Assembly (NCBI RefSeq): GCF_026342735.1
Contig: NZ_JAPEMM010000001.1
Span: 930,001-994,000, forward strand
Length of the DNA stretch: 64,000 nt
Source: Streptomyces sp. NBC_00193
Lineage (GTDB): Bacteria > Actinomycetota > Actinomycetes > Streptomycetales > Streptomycetaceae
Direction of reading: 5' to 3'
Shown here: in pieces, positions 9,162 through 17,157 of the stretch
How the letters are laid out: each line of letters starts with the position of its first letter
Position numbering within the stretch: position 1 is the first letter of the stretch
The notes under the pieces: model-generated
Told to the model about the DNA's origin: nothing
The model's input: only the letters and a program-made list of their open reading frames with translations
Database searches by the model: none
Made by a program: the position numbers and the translations under genes

Positions 9162-9197
9162 GGGGGCGGGCTGTGTCATGCGACACGGCCCGCCCCC
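9162..9197 (+). terminator. Terminator of conservon 1
   Basis: A 16-bp stem (9162-9177 with 9182-9197; one G-T pair) closed by an ATGC loop, 36 bases after the cvnD1 stop. It separates the two conservons transcriptionally. Confidence 0.85.
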
Positions 9198-9431
9198 TTC
9201 GTTCATAACGTTTCGACAGAGAATTGCCGGTAGTTGGCGACACGGTGCGTTCGCCCGGTGTCACTGCGCTCACAACTGGCCCCGCTTTTGCCGCAGGACG
9301 CTCTTTATGTCCGGTTTATGTGGGACATAGGTCTCTAGGAATGGCCGATTTCAACTGTTTGGAACACGGCCGTTAACCGTGCTGGAATTCAACGAACTAG
9401 CTAGTAGCACCGCCGAGAGGTTGTTGGTCGA
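9198..9431 (+). promoter_or_regulatory. Promoter region of conservon 2
   Basis: AT-richer DNA between the conservon 1 terminator and cvnA2. It holds an inverted repeat TATGTCC (9306-9312) / GGACATA (9323-9329) and a perfect 10-bp palindrome ACTAGCTAGT (9396-9405) close to the start codon. These are candidate operators; no sigma-factor consensus is clear enough to assign. Confidence 0.5.
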
Positions 9432-12400
9432 GTGAGGCGAAGCAACTCGAGCCCCGCGGATGAACCCGCGCGCGGCAACTTCACCCCGCCGCCGCGCGCG
9501 GCCGCGTCATCCTTTGACGTACCCGTGGAACCATCCGTGAGCAGCGGCAGCACCAGCAGGTTCTCGCCCCGCAACTGGCGTGTGCCGACCCGTCTGAACG
9601 CCATCCTGCTCGTCCCGGTCCTCGTCGGACTGGTGATGGGCGGCTTCCAGGTGAAGGGCTCCATCGACACCTGGAACGAGGCCAAGGACGCCGAGAAGAC
9701 CGCCGCCATCGTCCAGGCCGCCGCCGAGTACGGCCAGGCGCTCCTGAACGAGCGCGACCTGACGGCCGATGCCCTGCTCAGGGGCCAGCGCGAGTCCGAG
9801 CCCGTCCTGAAGGCGTACTCCGCCACCGACGCCGCCAAGGCCAAGTTCGCCGAGGCCGCGAAGGACCTGCCCGCGGGCCAGGGCCTGGAACGCCGCCTGG
9901 AGCTCTTCCGCCAGGAGGAGCCGAAGCTGGAGCAGGTCCGCAAGACGGCCTACCTGCCGCAGCTGGAGACGCCGAAGAAGGCCCTCCCGAAGGCACTGGG
10001 CCCGATCCCGACCGAAGAGGGGTACGTGCTGGTCCAGCACTACCTCATGCAGTTCTCCAACGAGCTCGGTCTCGGCACCGGCAACGTGACCTCGTACGGC
10101 CGCATGGTCTACGCGCTCGAACTGTCCAAGGCCGCGAACTCGCTGCAGCGCTCGGTGGGCACGCACCTGCTGGTCCGGCCGAGCACCAACGAGGACATCC
10201 GCAAGGCCCAGCTCGTCGCCTTCTCCTCGTACGCGTACCTCGAAGAGATCGCCATCGGCGAGTACGTCGCCGCCGGCACCGACGAGGACGTCGCCCGCCT
10301 GCGCGAGATCATGGGCAAGAAGTCCGAGGAAGGCGCCCAGAAGCTCGCCGCCGCCAAGCAGGCGGCCGAGCAGGCCGGCACCGTCTTCCACGCCCCGCCC
10401 GTGGTCAACGACTCCGCGCTCACCGGTATGACCGAGGCGATAGCCAGCGGCGAGAAGCCCGCCAAGCTCGCCGTGGACGGCACCACCCCGCAGGCCTGGC
10501 AGGCCGCGGCCACCGCCAAGTTCGACGGCTACGCCGAGCTCGAGAAGGAACTGCTCGCCAAGGCCCTCAAGGACTCCGGCGCCGTCTCCGACGAGGCCCG
10601 CAACGACGCCATCCTGACCGGCGCCATCGTGGTCGTGGCCCTGCTCGCCGCCTTCATCCTGGCCGGCATGATGGCCCGCCAGATGGGCAAGGCGATGCGC
10701 CGTCTGCGCGGAGCCGCCTTCGACATCGCCGAGCAGCGCCTGCCGATGCTCGTCGACCAGCTCTCGCGCACCGACCCGGGCAAGGTCGACACCCGCGTGG
10801 TGCCGATCCCGATCGACTCCCAGGACGAGATCGGCGAGGTCGCCCGCGCCTTCGACCAGGTCCACCGCGAGGCCGTCCGGCTCGCCGCCGAGCAGGCCCT
10901 CCTCCGGGGCAACGTCAACGCGATCTTCACGAACCTCTCCATGCGCAACCAGTCGCTGATCGAGGGCCAGCTGACCCTGATCACCGAGCTGGAGAACAAC
11001 GAGGCCGACCCGGACCAGCTGGAGAACCTCTTCCGCCTGGACCACCTGGCCACCCGCATGCGCCGCAACGGCGAGAACCTCCTCATCCTCGCGGGCGAGG
11101 AGCCGGGCCGCCGCTGGGACCAGCCGGTCCCCCTCGTCGACGTCCTGCGCGCCGCCTCCTCCGAGGTGGAGCAGTACGAGCGCGTCGAGCTGTCGGGCGT
11201 CTCCGAGGCCGAGATCCACGGCCAGGCCGTGACCGACCTCGTGCACCTGCTCGCCGAGCTCCTGGAGAACGCCACCACCTTCTCCTCCCCCCAGACCAAG
11301 GTCCGGGTCAACGCGACGCGTCTGCCCGACGGCCGCGTGATGGTCGAGATCCACGACAAGGGAATCGGCCTGACCGCCGAGGACTTCGCGGACATCAACC
11401 ACAAGCTGGCCAACCCGCCGACCGTGGACGCCGCGATCTCGCAGCGCATGGGTCTGTTCGTGGTCGGCCGGCTGGCCGACCGGCACGGCATCCGCGTCCA
11501 GCTGCGCCCCTCGGGCGAAGCGGCCGGTACCACCTCGCTGGTCATGCTCCCCGACGCCATCACCCACGGTGGCGGTGGCGAGGAGATCCCGGCGGACGAC
11601 TTCACGGTCTCCCAGATGATCCCGCGCCAGCAGGCCCAGCAGCCGGCCGCGCTGCGCACGGCCGCCGAGCTCGGCTTCGACGACTCCCGCTACGAGGTCC
11701 ACCGGGCCGACCAGCCGGGGTTCGACGAGCCCGCCGCCGACCCGGTCGGCCGGTCCCTGGGCCGTGAGGAGCGCCGGGCCGCGCTGGAGGCGCAGGTCGG
11801 CTACCCGCAGGTGCAGTCGCAGTACGACGAGCCCGCGGCGGAGTATCCGGAACCGCAGCCGGAGCACGCGTACCAGCCGTACCAGGGCTACGAGCAGCAG
11901 CCCGCGCAGGGCTACGACCCCGGTTACGAACCCGCTCAGGCCGGGCAGGGATACGACGCGTACACCCAGCAGGATTACGCCTATCCGGAACCCGAGTACA
12001 CGGATCAGCGACAGGAACTCCCGGCCTACGACGGCGGGTACGATTCCCGTTCCACGGCTGCGGAGTGGCCCCAGCAGAACACCTACTCGGGCTCCTACCA
12101 GCAGGATTACGGGACCGAATCGGAATCACCGGCCGCTCCCGAACCGGCCCCGGAGCGCGTAGGCTTCGACCGTCCGGGCGCCACTGCGGACGCCGGTCAC
12201 CAGGTGACCGGGGCGGGCCTGCCGCGACGCGGCAGCCAGCCGCAGCAGCGGCCGGGTCAGCAGGAAACGGAGTCCTCCGGATCCCTCTTCGAGCAGCGGC
12301 CGCAGCGTCAGCAGCAGCCCGCGGCGCCGGAGAAGGCCACCGGGGAAACGGAAGGCACTGCCGACTGGCGCTCGAACAACGACGAGCGCTGGCAGCAGGC

Positions 12401-12635
12401 CGCCAAGCTCCGCGAGCCGAAGGCCGGCGGGGTCACCCCCTCCGGTCTCCCCCGGCGGGTGCCCAAGGCCAACCTGGTCGAGGGCGCTGCGGAGACGACG
12501 CCGCAGGGAGGCCCCGAGGTCTCCCGAGCCCCGGAGGACATCCGTGGCAGGTTGAGCAACCTGCGACGCGGTGTCCAGCAGGGCCGCAACGCGGGATCCG
12601 AGCAGTCAAGTAACAGCTATGACCAGGAGCGTTAG
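9432..12635 (+). CDS. cvnA2: CvnA2: conservon sensor, histidine-kinase-like membrane protein
   Basis: First gene of conservon 2, GTG at 9432 with GAGAGG at 9415-9420; 1067 residues. TM1 (about 52-74), a helical extracytoplasmic sensor domain (about 75-392), TM2 (about 393-415), HAMP, the conserved LDHLATRMRRNGENLL block and an HATPase_c domain (about 600-706) with N-box LLAELLENATTFS. The tail of about 350 residues differs from that of CvnA1: rich in Tyr, Gln, Pro and Glu, with repeated YEPQ/AYPEPEY-like segments. The final block RAPEDIRGRLSNLRRG is shared by both CvnA proteins. The sensor halves are clearly divergent, so the two systems probably sense different inputs. Confidence 0.92.
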   Translation: MRRSNSSPADEPARGNFTPPPRAAASSFDVPVEPSVSSGSTSRFSPRNWRVPTRLNAILLVPVLVGLVMGGFQVKGSIDTWNEAKDAEKTAAIVQAAAEYGQALLNERDLTADALLRGQRESEPVLKAYSATDAAKAKFAEAAKDLPAGQGLERRLELFRQEEPKLEQVRKTAYLPQLETPKKALPKALGPIPTEEGYVLVQHYLMQFSNELGLGTGNVTSYGRMVYALELSKAANSLQRSVGTHLLVRPSTNEDIRKAQLVAFSSYAYLEEIAIGEYVAAGTDEDVARLREIMGKKSEEGAQKLAAAKQAAEQAGTVFHAPPVVNDSALTGMTEAIASGEKPAKLAVDGTTPQAWQAAATAKFDGYAELEKELLAKALKDSGAVSDEARNDAILTGAIVVVALLAAFILAGMMARQMGKAMRRLRGAAFDIAEQRLPMLVDQLSRTDPGKVDTRVVPIPIDSQDEIGEVARAFDQVHREAVRLAAEQALLRGNVNAIFTNLSMRNQSLIEGQLTLITELENNEADPDQLENLFRLDHLATRMRRNGENLLILAGEEPGRRWDQPVPLVDVLRAASSEVEQYERVELSGVSEAEIHGQAVTDLVHLLAELLENATTFSSPQTKVRVNATRLPDGRVMVEIHDKGIGLTAEDFADINHKLANPPTVDAAISQRMGLFVVGRLADRHGIRVQLRPSGEAAGTTSLVMLPDAITHGGGGEEIPADDFTVSQMIPRQQAQQPAALRTAAELGFDDSRYEVHRADQPGFDEPAADPVGRSLGREERRAALEAQVGYPQVQSQYDEPAAEYPEPQPEHAYQPYQGYEQQPAQGYDPGYEPAQAGQGYDAYTQQDYAYPEPEYTDQRQELPAYDGGYDSRSTAAEWPQQNTYSGSYQQDYGTESESPAAPEPAPERVGFDRPGATADAGHQVTGAGLPRRGSQPQQRPGQQETESSGSLFEQRPQRQQQPAAPEKATGETEGTADWRSNNDERWQQAAKLREPKAGGVTPSGLPRRVPKANLVEGAAETTPQGGPEVSRAPEDIRGRLSNLRRGVQQGRNAGSEQSSNSYDQER

Positions 12636-12636
12636 T

Positions 12637-13059
12637 GTGAGCGCGATGAGCCAGGCGGCGCAGAACCTGAACTGGTTGATCACCAACTTCGTGGACAACA
12701 CCCCAGGGGTGTCCCACACGGTTGTGGTATCCGCCGACGGCCTCCTTCTGGCCATGTCCGAAGGCTTCCCCCGCGACCGGGCCGACCAGCTCGCCGCGGT
12801 GGCCTCCGGGCTGACCTCCCTCACCGCGGGTGCCTCCCGCATCTTCGAGGGTGGCGCCGTCAACCAGACGGTGGTGGAGATGGACCGCGGGTTCCTCTTC
12901 CTCATGTCCGTCTCCGACGGATCCTCGCTCGCGGTGCTCGCGCACCCCGAGTGCGACATCGGCCTGGTGGGCTACGAGATGGCCCTCCTCGTGGACCGCG
13001 CCGGCAGTGTCCTCACCCCGGACCTGCGCGCGGAACTGCAGGGCGGACTTCTCAACTAG
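12637..13059 (+). CDS. cvnB2: CvnB2: roadblock/LC7-domain protein
   Basis: GTG at 12637 stands 7 bases after AGGAG (12625-12629) and one base after the cvnA2 stop, giving 140 residues like CvnB1. Roadblock/LC7 fold; expected to act on CvnD2. Much of the gene is identical in DNA to cvnB1, including silent positions, although the neighbouring cvnA genes have diverged. An upstream in-frame start at 12571 inside cvnA2 is less likely because it has no comparable ribosome site. Confidence 0.93.
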   Translation: MSAMSQAAQNLNWLITNFVDNTPGVSHTVVVSADGLLLAMSEGFPRDRADQLAAVASGLTSLTAGASRIFEGGAVNQTVVEMDRGFLFLMSVSDGSSLAVLAHPECDIGLVGYEMALLVDRAGSVLTPDLRAELQGGLLN

Positions 13060-13152
13060 CAGACAGGCAGTGCGTTTCGCGTCACTGCACCATAGGGTGC
13101 GGTGGCGCGGTTCCACAGGGAGTACTGCGTACTTGGAGTCGGAGGAGGAAAC

Positions 13153-13740
13153 GTGACAACACCCGGAGGACATCCCTATGGCGGCGCGCAGCAGCCGCAG
13201 GGTGGGCACGACCAGAACCGCTTCAACTTCCCTTCTGCTCCCAGCAACCGGCCCGCGCCGGAGCACGACCCCGCCTCCGGGCAGCCGTACCAGCGACAGC
13301 CCTACCAGCAGCCGTACAGCCGGCCGCAGCAGCCCGGGCAGTCCTACCGGCCTCCGCAGCAGCCTCCGCGCGGCGGACGCCCGCAGGCTCCGCAGGCGCA
13401 CAACCCGCTGGTGCGTCCGTACGCGATGACCGGCGGCCGGACCCGGCCGCGCTACCAGCTCGCCATCGAGGCGCTGGTCAGCACCACGGCCGATCCCGCG
13501 CGTCTGCAAGGGCAGTTGCCCGAGCACCAGCGCATCTGCCTCCTGTGCCAGGAGATCAAATCCGTCGCGGAGATCTCGGCACTTCTTTCCATTCCTCTTG
13601 GCGTAGCCCGGATCCTCGTCGCCGACCTGGCGGAGGCCGGCCTCGTAGCCATCCACCAGCCCGGCGGCGACGAGTCCGCCGGCGGCCAGCCAGATGTGAC
13701 ACTGCTCGAAAGGGTGCTCAGTGGACTTCGCAAGCTCTAA
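13153..13740 (+). CDS. cvnC2: CvnC2: DUF742 protein with Pro/Gln-rich extension
   Basis: GTG at 13153 directly behind the purine run GGAGGAGGAA (13141-13150) gives 195 residues. The first 80 or so are low complexity (repeated QPY, PQQP, QQPPRGG), then the DUF742 core starts LVRPYAMTGGRTRPRYQLAI and ends LLERVLSGLRKL. The core is closely similar to CvnC1, but the extension is unique to this paralogue and may be a flexible tether or interaction segment. The 3' end overlaps cvnD2 by 20 bases, exactly as in conservon 1. Confidence 0.92.
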   Translation: MTTPGGHPYGGAQQPQGGHDQNRFNFPSAPSNRPAPEHDPASGQPYQRQPYQQPYSRPQQPGQSYRPPQQPPRGGRPQAPQAHNPLVRPYAMTGGRTRPRYQLAIEALVSTTADPARLQGQLPEHQRICLLCQEIKSVAEISALLSIPLGVARILVADLAEAGLVAIHQPGGDESAGGQPDVTLLERVLSGLRKL

Positions 13741-14305
13741 CGGCGGAGCGGCTCCTCGCTCCACCACCTCCGCGAAGATCGTGGTGGCGGGTGGCTTCGG
13801 CGTGGGCAAGACCACGTTCGTGGGCGCCGTCTCCGAGATCAACCCCCTGCGCACCGAGGCCGTCATGACGAGCGCCTCCGCCGGCATCGACGACCTGACC
13901 CACACCGGGGACAAGACGACCACCACGGTCGCCATGGACTTCGGCCGCATCACCCTGGACCAGGACCTGATCCTGTACCTCTTCGGTACCCCGGGCCAGG
14001 ACCGCTTCTGGTTCATGTGGGACGACCTCGTGCGCGGCGCCATCGGCGCCGTCGTCCTGGTCGACACCCGCCGTCTCGCCGACTGCTTCCCCGCCGTCGA
14101 CTACTTCGAGAACAGCGGCCTGCCCTTCGTCATCGCCCTCAACGGCTTCGACGGGCACCAGCCGTACACCCCGGAGGAAGTCCGCGAGGCCCTGCAGATC
14201 GGCCCGGACGCCCCCATCATCACCACCGACGCCCGCCACCGCGCGGACGCCAAGAGCGCGCTCATCACCCTGGTGGAGCACGCCCTCATGGCCCGCCTGC
14301 GGTAG
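13721..14305 (+). CDS. cvnD2: CvnD2: Ras-like conservon GTPase
   Basis: A 194-residue small GTPase; P-loop GGFGVGKT, switch II PGQDRFWFMW, and NGFD in place of NKxD. GTG start inside cvnC2. Only a few conservative replacements separate it from CvnD1 (for example AIVLV/AVVLV, VVALNGFE/VIALNGFD, final Lys/Arg). Because the two GTPases are almost the same protein, cross-talk between the conservons is plausible. The gene ends just before a strong bidirectional terminator shared with the convergent accE. Confidence 0.94.
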   Translation: MDFASSNGGAAPRSTTSAKIVVAGGFGVGKTTFVGAVSEINPLRTEAVMTSASAGIDDLTHTGDKTTTTVAMDFGRITLDQDLILYLFGTPGQDRFWFMWDDLVRGAIGAVVLVDTRRLADCFPAVDYFENSGLPFVIALNGFDGHQPYTPEEVREALQIGPDAPIITTDARHRADAKSALITLVEHALMARLR

Positions 14306-14322
14306 CCGTCCGGTCGTACGCG

Positions 14323-14358
14323 AAAGCCCCCCGCACTCCGAGGAGTGCGGGGGGCTTT
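14323..14358. terminator. Bidirectional terminator between cvnD2 and accE
   Basis: Long perfect stem (14323-14338 with 14343-14358) with a 4-base loop and T or A runs on both sides. It serves the convergent cvnD2 (plus) and, further off, accE (minus). Confidence 0.9.
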
Positions 14359-14386
14359 TCACGTGGTGCGTGCGGGGCTTCGCGTA

Positions 14387-14590
14387 CTAGCCCTGCCAGC
14401 TGCGCGGGCCGCGGAAGCCGGGGGTGCGCTCCAGGCGGCGCCAGCCGGCCTGGGAGCTGGCGGCGGCGGTGGCGGTGTCCTCGGGGGCGGCGGCGGCGCG
14501 GGCGAGCAGGATCGCGGTGATCGCGGCCAGCTCCTCGGGCTCGGCGTTGCCCTTCTCGACCTTCAGCAGGGTGGCGGTTGCGTTGCTCAT
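14387..14590 (-). CDS. accE: Acyl-CoA carboxylase epsilon subunit
   Basis: A 67-residue protein starting MSNATATLLKVEKGNAEPEE, the typical helical start of actinobacterial AccE/PccE subunits, and ending with the WRRLERTPGFRGPRSWQ block. AccE binds the beta subunit and stimulates acetyl-CoA/propionyl-CoA carboxylase, which provides malonyl- and methylmalonyl-CoA for fatty acids and polyketides. AGGAG lies about 10 bases before ATG 14590. It follows accB by 23 bases on the same strand, the normal order. Confidence 0.93.
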   Translation of the reverse strand: MSNATATLLKVEKGNAEPEELAAITAILLARAAAAPEDTATAAASSQAGWRRLERTPGFRGPRSWQG

Positions 14591-14613
14591 CGGTGGCAGT
14601 TCTCCTTCGACGT

Positions 14614-16197
14614 CTACTGGGGCGGGTTGCCGTGCTTGCGCGACGGCAGGTCCGCGTGCTTGTTGCGGAGCATCGCGAGGGCGGCGACGAGGACTTCGCG
14701 GGTTTCCGCGGGGTCGATCACGTCGTCCACGAGGCCTCGCTCGGCCGCGTAGTAAGGGTGCATCAGCTCGGCCTTGTACTCCTTGACCATGCGCGCACGC
14801 ATTGCCTCGGGGTCTTCGGCGTCCGCGATCTGCTTGCGGAAGATGACGTTGGCGGCACCCTCGGCGCCCATCACGGCGATCTCGTTGGTCGGCCAGGCGT
14901 AGGTGAGGTCGGCGCCGATGGACTGGGAGTCCATGACGATGTACGCACCGCCGTAGGCCTTGCGCAGGATCAGCGAGATCCGCGGCACGGTCGCGTTGCA
15001 GTACGCGTACAGCAGCTTCGCGCCGTGGCGGATGATGCCGCCGTGCTCCTGGTCGACGCCCGGCAGGAAGCCGGGGACGTCCAGGAGGGTGATGATCGGG
15101 ATGTTGAAGGCGTCGCAGAGCTGGACGAAGCGCGCCGCCTTCTCGGAGGCGTGGATGTCCAGGACGCCGGCGAGGTGGCCGGGCTGGTTGGCGACGATGC
15201 CGACGACCTGGCCGTCCATCCGCGCCAGGGCGCAGATGATGTTGCGGGCCCAGCGCTCGTGGATCTCCAGGACGTCGCCCTCGTCGACGAGCTCCTCGAT
15301 GACCTTGAGCATGTCGTACGGGCGGTTGCCGTCGGCGGGCACCAGGTCCAGCAGGACGTCGGACCGGCGGTCGGCCGGGTCGCTGGTCTCGTGGACCGGG
15401 GGGTTCTCGCGGTTGTTGGAGGGCAGCATCGTGATGAGGTAGCGGACCTCGGAGATGCAGGTCTCCTCGTCGTCGTACGCGAAGTGCGCCACGCCCGAGG
15501 TCTCGGCGTGCACGTCCGCGCCGCCGAGGCCGTTCTGGGTGATCTCCTCGCCGGTCACCGCGCGGACCACGTCCGGGCCGGTGATGAACATCTGCGAGGT
15601 CTCCCGGACCATGAACACGAAGTCCGTCAGTGCCGGGGAGTAGGCCGCGCCGCCGGCGCAGGGGCCCAGCATCACCGAGATCTGCGGGATGACGCCCGAG
15701 GCCTTGGTGTTGCGCTGGAAGATGCCGCCGTACCCGGCGAGCGCCGAGACGCCCTCCTGGATGCGGGCGCCGGCGCCGTCGTTGAGGGAGACCAGCGGGG
15801 CACCGGCCGCGATGGCCATGTCCATGATCTTGTGGATCTTCGTGGCGTGGGCCTCGCCCAGGGCGCCGCCGAAGATGCGGAAGTCGTGTGCGTAGACGAA
15901 GACCGTGCGGCCCTCGACCGTGCCCCAGCCGGTGATGACACCGTCGGTGTAGGGCTTCTTGGCCTCCAGGCCGAACCCCGTCGCGCGGTGGCGACGCAGC
16001 TGCTCGACCTCCTTGAAGGAACCCTCGTCGAGCAGCAACGCGATCCGCTCACGGGCGGTGAGCTTGCCCTTGGCATGCTGCGCTTCGGTCGCCCGGTCGC
16101 TCGGGCCGCGCCGCGCCTGCTCGCGCAGGTCGTGCAGCTCGGCCACGCGCCCGCGGGCGTCCGTCGGCTCGCTCGGAATCTGGTCCACAACGGTCAT
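14614..16197 (-). CDS. accB: Acetyl/propionyl-CoA carboxylase beta (carboxyltransferase) subunit
   Basis: A 527-residue biotin-dependent carboxyltransferase. It transfers CO2 from carboxybiotin on the AccA-type subunit, encoded elsewhere, to acyl-CoA. The N-terminal crotonase half contains GFGLEAKKPYTDGVITGWG and the oxyanion segment LGPCAGGAAYSPAL; the C-terminal half contains the matching RKAYGGAYIVMDSQSIGAD and WPTNEIAVMGAEGAANVIF. ATG at 16197. Operon accB-accE. It is divergent from the yceI gene across a 320-base region. Whether acetyl- or propionyl-CoA is preferred cannot be read off safely. Confidence 0.96.
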   Translation of the reverse strand: MTVVDQIPSEPTDARGRVAELHDLREQARRGPSDRATEAQHAKGKLTARERIALLLDEGSFKEVEQLRRHRATGFGLEAKKPYTDGVITGWGTVEGRTVFVYAHDFRIFGGALGEAHATKIHKIMDMAIAAGAPLVSLNDGAGARIQEGVSALAGYGGIFQRNTKASGVIPQISVMLGPCAGGAAYSPALTDFVFMVRETSQMFITGPDVVRAVTGEEITQNGLGGADVHAETSGVAHFAYDDEETCISEVRYLITMLPSNNRENPPVHETSDPADRRSDVLLDLVPADGNRPYDMLKVIEELVDEGDVLEIHERWARNIICALARMDGQVVGIVANQPGHLAGVLDIHASEKAARFVQLCDAFNIPIITLLDVPGFLPGVDQEHGGIIRHGAKLLYAYCNATVPRISLILRKAYGGAYIVMDSQSIGADLTYAWPTNEIAVMGAEGAANVIFRKQIADAEDPEAMRARMVKEYKAELMHPYYAAERGLVDDVIDPAETREVLVAALAMLRNKHADLPSRKHGNPPQ

Positions 16198-16422
16198 GTA
16201 ATGACCTTACGAAGCCGGACCGGAAAAACCCTCCGTCGAATCCACACAGTGTCGGGTGTCTTCCGCTGTCCGGGCCGGACAGAAGCAATAAGGGTGTAGT
16301 GGCGCCCACCAGGCAGGACGTTGGTCCTTTGTGGGGATCGGACAAAAACTCCAGCCAAGCGGACGACAAGGTGCCGCCAAGGCGCCGTCAAGTCATCCAA
16401 GCCACGCGCAAGAACGCCAGAG

Positions 16423-16473
16423 GTTGAAATTTGAACGGAATGGGTCTAGCGTCATTGTTGTTGAAAGTTCAAC
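16423..16473 (+). promoter_or_regulatory. Promoter and paired operators of the yceI gene
   Basis: A sigma-HrdB-like promoter is visible: TTGAAA (16424-16429), 17-base spacer, TAGCGT (16447-16452). Two related 14-bp dyads bracket it: GTTGAAATTTGAAC (16423-16436, one mismatch) and GTTGAAAGTTCAAC (16460-16473). The first covers the -35 hexamer and the second lies at the expected transcript start, a classic repressor arrangement. The dyad form suits a MarR-type repressor, but no such gene is in the window. Confidence 0.7.
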
Positions 16474-16517
16474 GAGTGCCGGTCACCGAGCGGCACCCCT
16501 ACTTAGGAGAAGCAGCC

Positions 16518-17126
16518 ATGGGTCTCTTCACCCGCCGCGCCCAGGACACCACCACCGCCGTCGCCACCCTCGAGGTCGACCCGGCCCTCGCCGCGCTCAC
16601 CGGCGACTACGTCATCGACGCCTCCCACAGCAGCATCGGGTTCACCGTCCGCCACGCGATGGTCACCAACGTGCGCGGCACCTTCGCCGACCACGAGGGC
16701 TCCCTGCACCTGGACGGCGCCGACCCGTCCCGCTCCACCGCCTCCATCGACGTGAAGATCGCCTCCATCGACACCGGCATCGCCGACCGGGACGGACACC
16801 TGCGCTCCGGGGACTTCTTCGACGCCGAGACCTTCCCGCTGATGACCTTCCGCTCCACCGAGGCGGAGCAGCTCGGCGGCGACAAGTACCGCATCACCGG
16901 CGAGCTGACCATCAAGGACGTCACGCGCCCGCTCTCCATCGACCTGGAGTTCGGCGGCTCGGCCACCGACGTCTACGGCAACGAGCGCGTCGGGTTCGAG
17001 GGCTCGGCCGAGATCCTGCGCTCCGACTGGGGCCTGACCTGGAACGCGGCGCTGGAGACCGGCGGCGTGATGGTCAGCGACAAGGTGAAGCTGACCTTCG
17101 ACATCTCGGCGATCAAGCAGGCGTGA
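16518..17126 (+). CDS. YceI family protein
   Basis: ATG at 16518 after AGGAGA (16505-16510); 202 residues. A short N-terminal part (MGLFTRRAQDTTTAV) precedes the lipocalin-like YceI beta barrel: DYVIDASHSSIGFTVRHAMV near residue 35 and FRSTEAEQLGGDKYRITGEL in the middle. YceI proteins bind isoprenoid or other amphiphilic lipids. There is no Sec signal, so it is cytoplasmic here, as is usual in Streptomyces. It is probably expressed on release of the repressor bound at the dyads upstream. Confidence 0.92.
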   Translation: MGLFTRRAQDTTTAVATLEVDPALAALTGDYVIDASHSSIGFTVRHAMVTNVRGTFADHEGSLHLDGADPSRSTASIDVKIASIDTGIADRDGHLRSGDFFDAETFPLMTFRSTEAEQLGGDKYRITGELTIKDVTRPLSIDLEFGGSATDVYGNERVGFEGSAEILRSDWGLTWNAALETGGVMVSDKVKLTFDISAIKQA

Positions 17127-17157
17127 CCCCGATTCCACACCGCGGGGCCGGGGGCGG

